A DNA stretch of 64,000 nucleotides. Source: Dactylosporangium roseum. GTDB lineage: Bacteria > Actinomycetota > Actinomycetes > Mycobacteriales > Micromonosporaceae. Under the pieces are notes generated by a model. That model worked only from the letters and a program-made list of their open reading frames with translations, searched no databases and was not told the DNA's origin. A program made the translations under genes and the position numbers. The stretch's first letter is position 1. Each line of letters opens with the position of its first letter. Below are positions 9,312-18,019 of the stretch, piece by piece. Location: positions 5,571,001 to 5,635,000 of the forward strand of contig NZ_CP073721.1 of the NCBI RefSeq assembly GCF_025264685.1, written 5' to 3'.

Positions 9312-10502
9312 TCACGCTACGTCGTGCTCGGACGGGGATGCGGTCGCCGACAGCCATGCGAGGATCTCGTCGGTATCGGCACCGTTGTCGGGTGGTGGCG
9401 TCGGCGCGGCGGTCCGGTACCGCGACCAACTGACTGGGTGCCGAAGCTGGCGCGTCCATCCGTCGCCGACCTCGACGGTCGGGTCCAGACCGAGCTCCTC
9501 GGCGAACGCGATCGCCTGCGGGATGTCGTTGACCTTGCCCACGGGCACCCGCGCGGCGCGCAACCGATCAACCCAGACGTTGCCGTCGGCGGCGCGCAGG
9601 AGGCGCTCCAGTTCGGACACCAGCTCGTCGCGGTGCGCCACCCGGTCAGCATTGGTACGGAACTCGGGTCGCCCCGCCAGCCCCGCATCGCCCAGAGCTG
9701 TGACCATACGCGCGAACTGGCCGTCGTTGCCGCAGGCGACCGCAATCAAGCCGTCGCGGCAACGCAGCGTCTCATAGGGAACGACGCTCGGGTGCCGGTT
9801 GCCCATCGGCTGCCCCGCAGCGCCGGTCTCCAGGGCGGCTTGCCCCTGATTGACCAGCGAGCCGAGCAGGCTGGTCAGGAGGCTGACCTCGATATGGTCG
9901 CCCAGGCCGGTGCGTTGCCGGGCGATGACGGCCGCCAGGATGCCGGCCACGGCGTCCTTGCCGGTCAGGACGTCGACCAGGGCGACACCGACCTTGACCG
10001 GATCACCGTCCGCATGCCCGGTGATGCTCATCAGGCCGCCGACCGCCTGGACGATGAAGTCGTAGCCGAGCAGGTCTCGCCCGCCACCGCTGCCGAAACC
10101 AGTGATCGAGCAGTAGACCGTGCCAGGGTTGCGGGCGCTCACGGCCCCGTATCCCAGACCGAGCCGATCCATGGTTCCGGGCTTGAAGTTCTCGACGACG
10201 ATGTCCGCCCGGACGGCGATCTCGAAGGCGGCCTCGCGGCCGGCCGGATCGCCGAGGTCGAGCGCTATGGAGCGCTTGCCACGATTGAGGCTCTCGTAGT
10301 AGGTCGTGCTGCGCCGGGAGTACGGCGGGCCCCAGGTGCGGGTGTCGTCGCCCGTCCCCGGTCGCTCGATCTTGATGACCCGCGCACCCAGGTCCGCCAG
10401 CGTCATCGTCGCCAACGGGCCGGCCAGGACTCTACTGAAGTCGGCGACCACCGATCCTTCCAGGGGACAGCCGAGCGGCGACGCGTGCGGCCCGGTCACC
10501 AT
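9312..10502 (-). CDS. Class III CoA transferase (CaiB/BaiF family)
   Basis: About 396 aa. The start at 10502 (MVTGPHAS) has GGAGG seven bases upstream and overlaps the upstream aldehyde dehydrogenase stop as ATGGTGA; the frame is open 12 codons further. Family features are the opening LEGSVVADFSRVLAGPLATM, VIKIERPGTGDDTR, the ADIVVENFKPG segment, and the aspartate in GYDFIVQA that carries the acyl intermediate in formyl-CoA transferase relatives. It moves CoA between carboxylates. Next to a glutaryl-CoA-dehydrogenase-like gene it could act like human SUGCT (succinyl-CoA:glutarate CoA-transferase), making glutaryl-CoA. That assignment is inferred from context; the family also acts on oxalate, carnitine, mesaconate and others. 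Confidence 0.85.
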   Translation of the reverse strand: MVTGPHASPLGCPLEGSVVADFSRVLAGPLATMTLADLGARVIKIERPGTGDDTRTWGPPYSRRSTTYYESLNRGKRSIALDLGDPAGREAAFEIAVRADIVVENFKPGTMDRLGLGYGAVSARNPGTVYCSITGFGSGGGRDLLGYDFIVQAVGGLMSITGHADGDPVKVGVALVDVLTGKDAVAGILAAVIARQRTGLGDHIEVSLLTSLLGSLVNQGQAALETGAAGQPMGNRHPSVVPYETLRCRDGLIAVACGNDGQFARMVTALGDAGLAGRPEFRTNADRVAHRDELVSELERLLRAADGNVWVDRLRAARVPVGKVNDIPQAIAFAEELGLDPTVEVGDGWTRQLRHPVSWSRYRTAAPTPPPDNGADTDEILAWLSATASPSEHDVA

Positions 10503-11998
10503 GGCCTGCCCTCCTGGTCGTACCGGACCAGCCGCCACGGGTTGGCGTCCTGCAGCGCCGGGGGAAGCGCCTCATCGGGGACGTTCTGGAAGGCGACCGG
10601 CCGGGTGAACCGTGCGAGCGCGTCGGCACCCACACTCGTGGCGTCCGGTCGGCTCGTCGCCGGCCACGGTCCACCGTGGTGCATCGCATCGACGCAGGCA
10701 ACGCCGGTGGGCCAGTCGTTGACGACGACTCGTCCGGTGCGGCCGGCGAGCTGGGCCACGACGGAAGACACGTCGGGATCCGCCCCGTCGGCGGAAAACA
10801 CCGATCCGGCCAGTGCGGGCTGCATGCGCGAGAGGATCTCCCCCACCTCCGCGAAGTGACCGTACTCCGCGACCAGCCCTACCGGACCGAAGCACTCCTG
10901 CAACAGCCGCGAACCCTGACGCAGCACGTCGGGTGAGACCGAAAGAGCAACCGGGCGGACGACATGTTCCCCGTCGGCGGGGCCGCCAGTGGCGAGCACC
11001 TCGGCGCCGGCCGCCACCAAATCGCCGACTCCGGCTCGAAACGCGTCGGATATCCCCGCGGTGAGCAGACGGACTCCGTCTCGCGAGGACAGCGCAGCCG
11101 CGATCGCCGCGGCGGCACCACAGCCACGCGGCACGAGCAGCAGACCGGGCTTGGTACAGAACTGCCCCCCGCCGCGGGTGAACGATTCGACGAAGCCGGC
11201 AGCGATGGGCTCGATACTATGGGCGGCCCCCGGGGTCACCACGACGGGATTGACGGTGCCCATCTCCGCGAACACCGGAATCGGCAGCGGGCGCGCCCGG
11301 ACGGCGTCAACCAACGCCATCCCTCCGGATTGCGATCCGGTGAAGGCCACCGCGGCGATCTCCGGCAACTGGACGAGGGCCAGGCCCTCCGTGAAGCCCT
11401 CGATCAGACCGAACGTGCCGGCCGGTGCGCCGGCGGCGTCCAGTGCGGCCGTCACCGTGCCGGCGATCGCCCGCGACAGTCGCGGATGCGCCGGGTGGGC
11501 TTTGACCACGACGGAACAACCCGCCGCGACGGCCGCGCAGGTGTCGTGGCCGAACACTCCGAACTTGAATGGAAAGTTGCTGGCGCCGAAGACCGCAACG
11601 GGGCCGATCGAAAGGTGCGCCTTTCGCAGGTCCGCTGCCGACCCGCCGGTCCGCCGCTGGGCCTGTGCCCGCAGCCAGCCGCCGCCCTCGCCGACCGCCG
11701 CGTAGTAGCGGGCATTCGCGGCGGCATCCGTCAGTTCTTGGCGCAGTCGCACTTCGCCCAGCCCGGTCTCCTCTTCCGCGAGCGCGACCAGGAGCTCCGC
11801 CCGCGAGTGCAGCGCCTCGGCCACGGCCTCCAGCCAGCGGCGCCGCTGCGTTGGTGCGGTGGTGCTGACGCCTGCGAAGGCCGTCGCGGCCGCGCTTGCC
11901 GCCACGGCCGCCGAGACGCCGGGCAGATCGTCGAAGCCGGTCGTCGCGCTGCCGGCAGGGGCCGGCTGGCCACAATCTGACCTCAACGCTTTCCCCAA
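10496..11998 (-). CDS. NAD(P)-dependent aldehyde dehydrogenase, alpha-ketoglutaric semialdehyde dehydrogenase-like
   Basis: 500-aa aldehyde dehydrogenase. The catalytic cysteine lies in GGGQFCTKPG and the general-base glutamate in FAEMGTVNPV. The nucleotide-binding segment is FGASNFPFKFGVFGHDTCAA and the substrate loop has FTGSQSGG. The FGASNFP, AE-MG-NPV and GQFCTKPG patterns are those of 2,5-dioxovalerate (alpha-ketoglutaric semialdehyde) dehydrogenases rather than betaine or succinic semialdehyde enzymes. It probably oxidises a C5 semialdehyde to a dicarboxylate feeding the adjacent CoA transferase. The start used is a TTG at 11998 that overlaps the end of the M19 gene by 16 bp, consistent with translational coupling; an internal start is possible because no strong RBS is visible. 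Confidence 0.87.
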   Translation of the reverse strand: MGKALRSDCGQPAPAGSATTGFDDLPGVSAAVAASAAATAFAGVSTTAPTQRRRWLEAVAEALHSRAELLVALAEEETGLGEVRLRQELTDAAANARYYAAVGEGGGWLRAQAQRRTGGSAADLRKAHLSIGPVAVFGASNFPFKFGVFGHDTCAAVAAGCSVVVKAHPAHPRLSRAIAGTVTAALDAAGAPAGTFGLIEGFTEGLALVQLPEIAAVAFTGSQSGGMALVDAVRARPLPIPVFAEMGTVNPVVVTPGAAHSIEPIAAGFVESFTRGGGQFCTKPGLLLVPRGCGAAAAIAAALSSRDGVRLLTAGISDAFRAGVGDLVAAGAEVLATGGPADGEHVVRPVALSVSPDVLRQGSRLLQECFGPVGLVAEYGHFAEVGEILSRMQPALAGSVFSADGADPDVSSVVAQLAGRTGRVVVNDWPTGVACVDAMHHGGPWPATSRPDATSVGADALARFTRPVAFQNVPDEALPPALQDANPWRLVRYDQEGRPW

Positions 11999-13035
11999 GC
12001 CGTCTCGAACACGCGAACGAGGTTTCCGCCCAGGATCGCGCCGATCTGATCGCTGGTGTACCCGAGCTTGACCAGGAGTTCGCTGAAGACGCCGTACTTG
12101 CGCAGATCGCCGTCGAAGCCGACGGGATAGTTGTGGTGACGCGCGTCGCCGACGAGGTCGGGATGCTCGTGGCGGTGCCAGATCCGACGGGTCTCGTTGT
12201 TCTCGTTGATGTCGGTGGCCAGGCCGACATGTTCAACGCCAACCAAGTTCACGACGTGGTCGAGGTGTGCTGCCAGCGCGTCCAGCGGCGCGGCTGATCC
12301 GGTCCGCTCACGCACGAAGGTGCTGTACGGCGTCAGGCAGATCACGCCGCCCTTCTCCGCGATGGCCCGGATCTGGTCGTCGGTCCGGTTGCGGGGATGG
12401 TCGTAGACGGCTCGGGCGTTGGCGTGGGAGAAGATCGACGGGTTCGCGGAGGCCTCGATCGCCTCGGCGGTCGTCCGATCTCCACAGTGGGAAAGGTCGA
12501 CGACGATGCCGTACTCGTTCATCGCCCTGATGACGTCCCTGCCGAACAGGCTCAACCCCGCGTTGCCCGGTTCGAGGCAGCCGTCACCGATGTAGTTGCG
12601 AGTGTTGTAGGTCAACTGCATGATCCGCACCCCGAGGGAGTGGACGAAGCCGACCATCTCGACGACGTCCTCGATGAGGTCCGTGCCCTGCGGCCCGAAG
12701 ATGATGCCGGCCCGCCCCTCGCGCTTCGCCCGCCGGATGTCGTCGACCGTCAGGCAGAGGATGGCCTTGTCGGCGGCCGTCGCGATCCACGTGCGATGTG
12801 CCCGCAGCTCTTTGACGGCGTTCACCGCGCCCGACGACGAATGCGGGACCGTCACGTTGGAGACGGTCACCCCGCCCTGGATCATCTTGTCGAAGAACTG
12901 CTCCTGGATCGGCCGGTCCAACCATGGGTCCACGATCCCGACGTTGGAGCAGTCGATGACGACGGCGTCGTCGTACGCGGCCTTCGCCGTCGCGCGGTCT
13001 GTCGGTGAAAGGCCGAGAGGGTTGTCCCTGTCCAC
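11983..13035 (-). CDS. Peptidase M19 (membrane/renal dipeptidase) family protein, copy 1
   Basis: 350 aa with the TIM-barrel layout of M19 enzymes: the VDLSHCGDRTT and FSHANARAVYDHPRN segments hold the two histidines corresponding to the second metal site. The first metal ligands of renal dipeptidase are not seen: the HxD motif is replaced by DCSNVG near residue 30, and the bridging Glu segment reads FGPQGTD. From memory, a GxQ form is common in one bacterial M19 subgroup, so this need not mean loss of function, but the metal site must differ. GTG start with AAAGGGAA upstream. It lies between amidase and semialdehyde dehydrogenase genes, suggesting hydrolysis of an imported dipeptide or lactam. 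Confidence 0.83.
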   Translation of the reverse strand: MDRDNPLGLSPTDRATAKAAYDDAVVIDCSNVGIVDPWLDRPIQEQFFDKMIQGGVTVSNVTVPHSSSGAVNAVKELRAHRTWIATAADKAILCLTVDDIRRAKREGRAGIIFGPQGTDLIEDVVEMVGFVHSLGVRIMQLTYNTRNYIGDGCLEPGNAGLSLFGRDVIRAMNEYGIVVDLSHCGDRTTAEAIEASANPSIFSHANARAVYDHPRNRTDDQIRAIAEKGGVICLTPYSTFVRERTGSAAPLDALAAHLDHVVNLVGVEHVGLATDINENNETRRIWHRHEHPDLVGDARHHNYPVGFDGDLRKYGVFSELLVKLGYTSDQIGAILGGNLVRVFETAWGKR

Positions 13036-13067
13036 GTTGATTCCCTTTCTGCCGGGCGCTTCCCGTG

Positions 13068-14486
13068 TCAGCCCACGGAGGTCGTGGGACGGAGCTGATG
13101 GTGGCTGGTGTGCTGCTGATAGTGGGAGGCGACAGCGAGCAGCAGCCGATCACTGTGACGCGGTCCGACCAGGTGCAGCGACACCGGCAGGCCGTCGTCG
13201 TCCAGGCCGCACGGCACGGCCACGCCGGGAAGTCCGGCCAGGTTCGCCGCAGCCAGCAGCCGGTCCGCGACGGACGTCGAACCTCGCGGCCGACGCGGCT
13301 CGTCACGTAGCTGAGGTTGATCGGAGATACTCACGCCCACCACCAGGTCCACCTCGCGAAACACGTTCGCGAACTGTTCCCGGGCCTGCCTTTGGACGTC
13401 GAGCGCCTCCGCGTATGCCGCCGCCGGAATATCGCGGGCGGCGCGCAGGCGCGCGAGCTGACCGGCGTCGGCCAGCTCAACGTCCGGGCTCCAGATGAGG
13501 TCGCTCAGCGACCGGTGCGCGTCGGCGCTGACGATCAGCTCGATCGCCGCCGAATAACCGATCTCTCGCGAGATCTCCACCGGCCGGACCTCGCCGACGA
13601 GCGCCGCCAGTTCGTCGAGACCACGGCGGGCGGTGGCCCGCATCGGGTCAGCGACCCGGTCCAGGTCGTTGGGCGATATCCCCACGACGAGCCGGTCGAC
13701 TGCCGGTTGTCGCGCGGGAACCGCCGGCTCGGGGCGACAGTCATCATCGATCCCGTCCGGACCGATGAGCGCCTCGGCGACGAGGGCACAGTCCGCCGCC
13801 GTTCGGGCCAACACACCAACCTTGTCGAGCTTTGCCGACAGCGCCATCATGCCGGTGCGGGGAATGCGGCTCCACGTCGGCCGGTAGCCGGTGACTCCGC
13901 AGAAGGCCGCGGGCTGGACGACCGAGCCGCCGGTCTCCGACCCGAGGGCGTATGGCACGGCACCGAGTGCCACGGCGATCGCCGAACCGCTGGAGGATCC
14001 GCCCGGGAAACGGTCCGGCGCCCAGGGGTTGCGCGCCTGGCCGTGTGCGGACACGCCGGGCCGATCCGTCCCGCCGCCCCCGGCCAGCGACGAGGTCACC
14101 AGCTTCGCCACCAGGACACCACCCCGCCGGCCGAGCCGGTCGACGACGGTAGCGTCCTCGTCGAGGATCCGGTCGCGCAGACTGGTCACGCCCCAACTGG
14201 TGGGCGCGCCACGGGCGGCGATGACATCCTTCACCCCGTACGGTATGCCCAGCAACGGATCCGGGTCGCCCGCGGCTATCCGGGCATCAGCGGCGACTGC
14301 CTCGGCCATCGCCCGGTCGGCGGCCAGCGCCGCGATGGACCCGAACGGCCGGCCCGCACGGTCCGCCCGATCGAGACAGCGACCGGCCAGATCGACAGCA
14401 CGCACTCGGCCCGACCGTAGCTCTGACGCGAGCTGCGCGATCGACGGCGGCCACGGCTGGTCAGCAGCGCTCTCCAACTGAGACAT
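13068..14486 (-). CDS. Amidase signature family enzyme
   Basis: 472 aa with a complete Ser-cisSer-Lys triad: lysine in GIPYGVKDVIAARG, cis-serine in FPGGSSSGSA and nucleophile serine in GSETGGSV. It is closest in general appearance to the GatA-like/AtzF amidase group and has no signal peptide, so it is cytoplasmic. It would cleave an amide bond of an imported compound to release ammonia or an amine. It is first after the hairpin that follows the OppA-type gene and lies 32 bp upstream of M19 copy 1. The exact substrate cannot be told from sequence. Confidence 0.88.
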   Translation of the reverse strand: MSQLESAADQPWPPSIAQLASELRSGRVRAVDLAGRCLDRADRAGRPFGSIAALAADRAMAEAVAADARIAAGDPDPLLGIPYGVKDVIAARGAPTSWGVTSLRDRILDEDATVVDRLGRRGGVLVAKLVTSSLAGGGGTDRPGVSAHGQARNPWAPDRFPGGSSSGSAIAVALGAVPYALGSETGGSVVQPAAFCGVTGYRPTWSRIPRTGMMALSAKLDKVGVLARTAADCALVAEALIGPDGIDDDCRPEPAVPARQPAVDRLVVGISPNDLDRVADPMRATARRGLDELAALVGEVRPVEISREIGYSAAIELIVSADAHRSLSDLIWSPDVELADAGQLARLRAARDIPAAAYAEALDVQRQAREQFANVFREVDLVVGVSISDQPQLRDEPRRPRGSTSVADRLLAAANLAGLPGVAVPCGLDDDGLPVSLHLVGPRHSDRLLLAVASHYQQHTSHHQLRPTTSVG

Positions 14487-14547
14487 GGGTAGCCCTCACC
14501 TCTACGCGGTGCAACAACTGGACATGGCGGGTAGGGCGGCTCCCTGT

Positions 14548-14595
14548 GGCATCCCTTCCCCGGTGCAGGCTCTTGCCACCGGAGGAAGGGATGCC
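14548..14595 (-). terminator. Strong hairpin between OppA-type gene and amidase gene
   Basis: GGCATCCCTTCC-CCGGTG pairs with CACCGG-A-GGAAGGGATGCC around an 11-nt loop, with one unpaired A. It follows the substrate-binding-protein stop at 14607 and precedes the amidase ATG at 14486, all read on the minus strand. It may be a full terminator, or a partial terminator/3' stabiliser that raises expression of the binding protein relative to downstream catabolic genes. Confidence 0.65.
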
Positions 14596-14606
14596 GAGCC
14601 GTCGCC

Positions 14607-16118
14607 CTACTTCTTCGTGAGTGCCCTGACGTCGAGGAACTGCGAAGCCCGCGGCGTGAAGCCTTCGATCTTCCCGTTCAGGCCGTACGCGTCCTTGGCC
14701 TGGAACAGCGGGATGAACGCCGGGTTCTGGTCGAACTCGTCAAGCATCGACTTGAAGATCTTGGCGCGCTCCGCCCGGTCCGCCGAGGCCAGTTCCTGCT
14801 TGATCAGTTCGTCGATCTTTGGGTTGGCGTAGTAGGCGTACCGGAACGTGGACTCGAACTGCTGGTACATGAAGTGCGAGTCGGGCGGGGGCAGCGACCC
14901 CGAGTAGAACACGCCCTCCAGTTCCTTGGCGACCAGCCGCTGCAGGAACGTGCCGGACTCGAGCAGGTCCTGCTTGACGGTCAGCCCGATCGCCTCGAAC
15001 TGGGTGGCCAGCGCCTGCCCGACCTCCTTGATGTTGGTGGACGAGTACTGCAGGTGGAACTCAAAGCCGTTGGGGTATCCGGCCTCGGCCAGGAGCTGCT
15101 TCGCCTTAACCGGGTCGTAGGTCGTCGGCTGGCGCGTCTCGTCGTGCCCGAAGAAGGCGGCCGAGGTGATCTGACCCTTGAGCGGGAATCCGTGACCGTC
15201 CAGCGGCCCTTCCAGCAGCGCGTTGGTGTCGACCGCGTACCGCAGCGCCAGGCGAACCTTCGGGTTCTGCAGCGGCCCCGGCTTGATGGTGTTGAAGGTG
15301 GCGTAGTAGATGCGGTTGGACGGCCGGGTCGCCAGCTTCAGGGACTTCGTCGCCTCGATCTGCTCGACCGAGCCGCGCGGCACGTCGACGACGACGTCGA
15401 CCTCGCCGCTCTGCAACGCGGCCACCTGCGCCGCGGGATCGGGAATGATCCGGAACTCCAGCACGTCGAACCCGACCTTGCCGTTCCAGTAGTCGGGGTT
15501 CCGCTCGAATGTGATCTTTACACCCTTGGTCCACTCCTTGAACTTGTACGGACCGGTACCAACGGGTGCGGCGGCGAACTCCTTTTCGCCCACCGTCTCG
15601 AAGTGCTTCTTCGGGTACTGGAAGCTCCCCATGGCGAGGCTGGCGAGCACCAGGTCGGACGGGCTCGCCGCCTTGACATCCACGGTGTTCTCGTCGACCA
15701 CCGCAATACTGCCGATCGAGTTGGTGAACGCCTTGTACGCGTTGGCCTTGAGCATCGTCTCCAGGCTGAACTTCGCGCTCTCCGCGTTGAATGCCTCGCC
15801 GTTGGTGAACTTCACCCCGGTGCGCAGCTTCACCCGCAGCGTCAGCGGGTCGACCTGCTCCCACGATTCGGCGAGGCGCGGCTCGAACTTCGTGCCATCG
15901 GCGGAGAACTCGATCAGCTTCTCGTTGACCTGCTCGCTGATGTTGATTTCGAGCTGGGACGTCGACGAGTTGGCGAACAGACTCCTGGTGTCCGCCGTCT
16001 GCGCCACCACCAGCCGTGACTCCCCCGATGAGCCGCTGCCGCCGCCGCTGGAGCAGCCGGTCAGCGCGAGCACTGCCGCGGCCGTCACCGCAATTCCTAA
16101 CCGCATGTTTCGTCTCAT
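14607..16118 (-). CDS. ABC transporter substrate-binding lipoprotein (SBP family 5, OppA/DppA type)
   Basis: 503 aa from the ATG at 16118; the frame is open 17 codons further, but this start has AAGGGA upstream and gives a clean signal peptide. MRRNMRLGIAVTAAAVLALTGC ends in a lipobox (LTGC), so it is an exported lipoprotein. Family features are PRLAESWEQVDPLTLRVKLR, VGTGPYKFKEW, ERNPDYWNG and the C-terminal NPAFIPLFQ. It captures a peptide or related solute outside the membrane and delivers it to the permeases encoded immediately upstream. The ligand is unknown. Confidence 0.92.
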   Translation of the reverse strand: MRRNMRLGIAVTAAAVLALTGCSSGGGSGSSGESRLVVAQTADTRSLFANSSTSQLEINISEQVNEKLIEFSADGTKFEPRLAESWEQVDPLTLRVKLRTGVKFTNGEAFNAESAKFSLETMLKANAYKAFTNSIGSIAVVDENTVDVKAASPSDLVLASLAMGSFQYPKKHFETVGEKEFAAAPVGTGPYKFKEWTKGVKITFERNPDYWNGKVGFDVLEFRIIPDPAAQVAALQSGEVDVVVDVPRGSVEQIEATKSLKLATRPSNRIYYATFNTIKPGPLQNPKVRLALRYAVDTNALLEGPLDGHGFPLKGQITSAAFFGHDETRQPTTYDPVKAKQLLAEAGYPNGFEFHLQYSSTNIKEVGQALATQFEAIGLTVKQDLLESGTFLQRLVAKELEGVFYSGSLPPPDSHFMYQQFESTFRYAYYANPKIDELIKQELASADRAERAKIFKSMLDEFDQNPAFIPLFQAKDAYGLNGKIEGFTPRASQFLDVRALTKK

Positions 16119-16169
16119 GCTGAATCCCTTGGTCGACTGAATTCCTTGGTTATGCATCCGACGTGTCAT

Positions 16170-17078
16170 TCAGCTCTCTCGTCCTTCCGGATCCAATACG
16201 TCACGTAGCTCGTCGCCGAGCAGACTGAACGCGAGAACTGCGAATACGATGAAGAGTCCCGGCAGGGCGGACGCCCACCACTGCCCGTACAGGAACTGCC
16301 GCCCGTCGGCGATCATCGCCCCCCAACTGGGATTGGGCGGCTGCACCCCGAGTCCCAGGAACGACAGCGCTGATTCCACGAGCACGAGCTGCGCCAACTC
16401 GAACGTGACCAGCACGACGAGAACGGACGTGAGATTGGGCAGCAGATGCCTGACCATAATCTTGGTGTGGGTGAGTCCGCTGGCCCGGGCCGCCTCGACG
16501 AACTCCCGTTCCTTCAGGGCGAGCGTCGAGGTGTACACGACCCGGGCGTACGGGGCCCACGCCGTGATGCCCAGAATCAGTATCAGGTTCAGAACGCTGG
16601 CGCCGAACGCGGCGACGACGGCGATGAGCAGCACCATCACCGGGAACGCCAGTTGGACGTCCGCCAGGCGCATCACCAGCGAGCCGTACCAGCCCTGGAA
16701 ATAGGCGGCCGTGAGACCGAGCGTCACGCCGACCAGCAGACCGATGAGCGCGGCGGCGATCACGATCCCCAGGGTGTATCGAGCGCCGGCGATGAGCATG
16801 CTCAGGATGTCCCGGCCGAGCAGGTCCGTCCCTAGCAGGTGGTCGCTCTTGCCACCATCGAGGAAGATCGGCGGCTGGAACTTCCGTCGCTGGTCGCCGC
16901 CGGTCGGGCTGTGCGGCAACCACGATACCGGCGTGAGCGCGAAGAGCAGCAGGACCGCGATGACCGCGCCACTGAAGACTGCCGTTCGCCGGCGAAGCAG
17001 TTGCTTGACCACCCGCAGTCGGTGCCCGCCGGACGCCTTGGTGACAGCTACCGGCCCAGGCTTCGGTTGCGCGCTCAT
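16170..17078 (-). CDS. ABC transporter permease, OppC/DppC type
   Basis: 302 aa with one N-terminal helix (TAVFSGAVIAVLLLFALTPV), the FxxPxxxG-type periplasmic segment (HLLGTDLLGRDILSM) and five further helices. The cytoplasmic EAA loop is EAARASGLTHTKIMVRHLLPNL. It forms a heterodimeric channel with the OppB-type protein. Its ATG overlaps the OppB stop as ATGA (17075-17078), indicating translational coupling. Confidence 0.93.
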   Translation of the reverse strand: MSAQPKPGPVAVTKASGGHRLRVVKQLLRRRTAVFSGAVIAVLLLFALTPVSWLPHSPTGGDQRRKFQPPIFLDGGKSDHLLGTDLLGRDILSMLIAGARYTLGIVIAAALIGLLVGVTLGLTAAYFQGWYGSLVMRLADVQLAFPVMVLLIAVVAAFGASVLNLILILGITAWAPYARVVYTSTLALKEREFVEAARASGLTHTKIMVRHLLPNLTSVLVVLVTFELAQLVLVESALSFLGLGVQPPNPSWGAMIADGRQFLYGQWWASALPGLFIVFAVLAFSLLGDELRDVLDPEGRES

Positions 17079-17992
17079 CGGAGCCGGATCCGCGGATCGA
17101 TGCGGGCACTGATCAGATCAACGCACAGGTTGACCAGAACGAACGCCCCCGACGCGAAGACGACGATCGCCTGCACCACCGGGTAGTCCCGGGTCGAGAT
17201 GGAGTCCACCAGCAACCGGCCCAGGCCCGGCCAGGAGAACAGGGTCTCGGTCACCACCGCGCCGCTCAGTGCCGCGCCGAGCTGCATACCCACAATCGTC
17301 ACCACCGGAATCAGCGAATTGCGCAGCATGTGTGTGAGAAGGACCCGGCGCTCGGGAGTTCCCTTGGCCCGCGCCGTGCGGACATAGTCCTGTCGCAGGA
17401 CATCCAGCAGCGATCCCCGGCTCACCCGCATGATGAGCGGTATCAGTGCCGCGGCAAGCGTGATGCTGGGCAGGATGAAGCTCTTCGGCGACTCGTTTCC
17501 TGTGGTGGGCAGGATGCCCAGCCACACGCCGAACACGATGATGAGCAGCAGGCCGAGATAGAACGACGGCAGGGCCTGCCCGGCGAGCGCGAACGTTCGG
17601 CCGGCCTTATCCGCCCACGTGCCACGCCGAAGCCCGGCGAGCAGGCCGAGCGGCAGGCCGAGCAGGACTGCGATCGTCATCGCCACAACCGTGAGTTCCA
17701 GCGTCGCCGGTAGCCGGTCCGCGATCAGCGACGTGACCGAGTCGCCGTACCGGATTGAGTTCCCGAGATCTCCGGTGACCGCGTTGCCGAGAAACCGGAG
17801 ATACTGTATCGGCACGGGCTGATCCAGTCCGTTGAGCTCACGGAACGCGTCGATCTCCTCCGGCTCGGCGTTGGGCGGCAGCATCGTGGCGACCGGGTCG
17901 CCGGTCATGCGGACCAGAATGAACGCCAGCAGGGTAACGCCGAGAAGCGTGGGTAACGTTTGCACCAAACGCCGCCCGATGAGCTGAAGCAT
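17075..17992 (-). CDS. ABC transporter permease, OppB/DppB type
   Basis: 305 aa. It opens with MLQLIGRRLVQTLPTLLGVTLLAFILVRMTGDP in the standard DppB pattern, continues with the periplasmic loop LNGLDQPVPIQYLRFLGNAVTGDLGNSIRYGDSV, and has the EAA-type loop VRTARAKGTPERRVLLTHMLRNSL. Six membrane helices are predicted by eye. It partners the OppC-type permease and the two ATPases of this locus and follows the second M19 gene by 27 bp. Confidence 0.93.
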   Translation of the reverse strand: MLQLIGRRLVQTLPTLLGVTLLAFILVRMTGDPVATMLPPNAEPEEIDAFRELNGLDQPVPIQYLRFLGNAVTGDLGNSIRYGDSVTSLIADRLPATLELTVVAMTIAVLLGLPLGLLAGLRRGTWADKAGRTFALAGQALPSFYLGLLLIIVFGVWLGILPTTGNESPKSFILPSITLAAALIPLIMRVSRGSLLDVLRQDYVRTARAKGTPERRVLLTHMLRNSLIPVVTIVGMQLGAALSGAVVTETLFSWPGLGRLLVDSISTRDYPVVQAIVVFASGAFVLVNLCVDLISARIDPRIRLR

Positions 17993-18019
17993 GGAGCCTC
18001 CTGGGATTGCGACCTGAAG

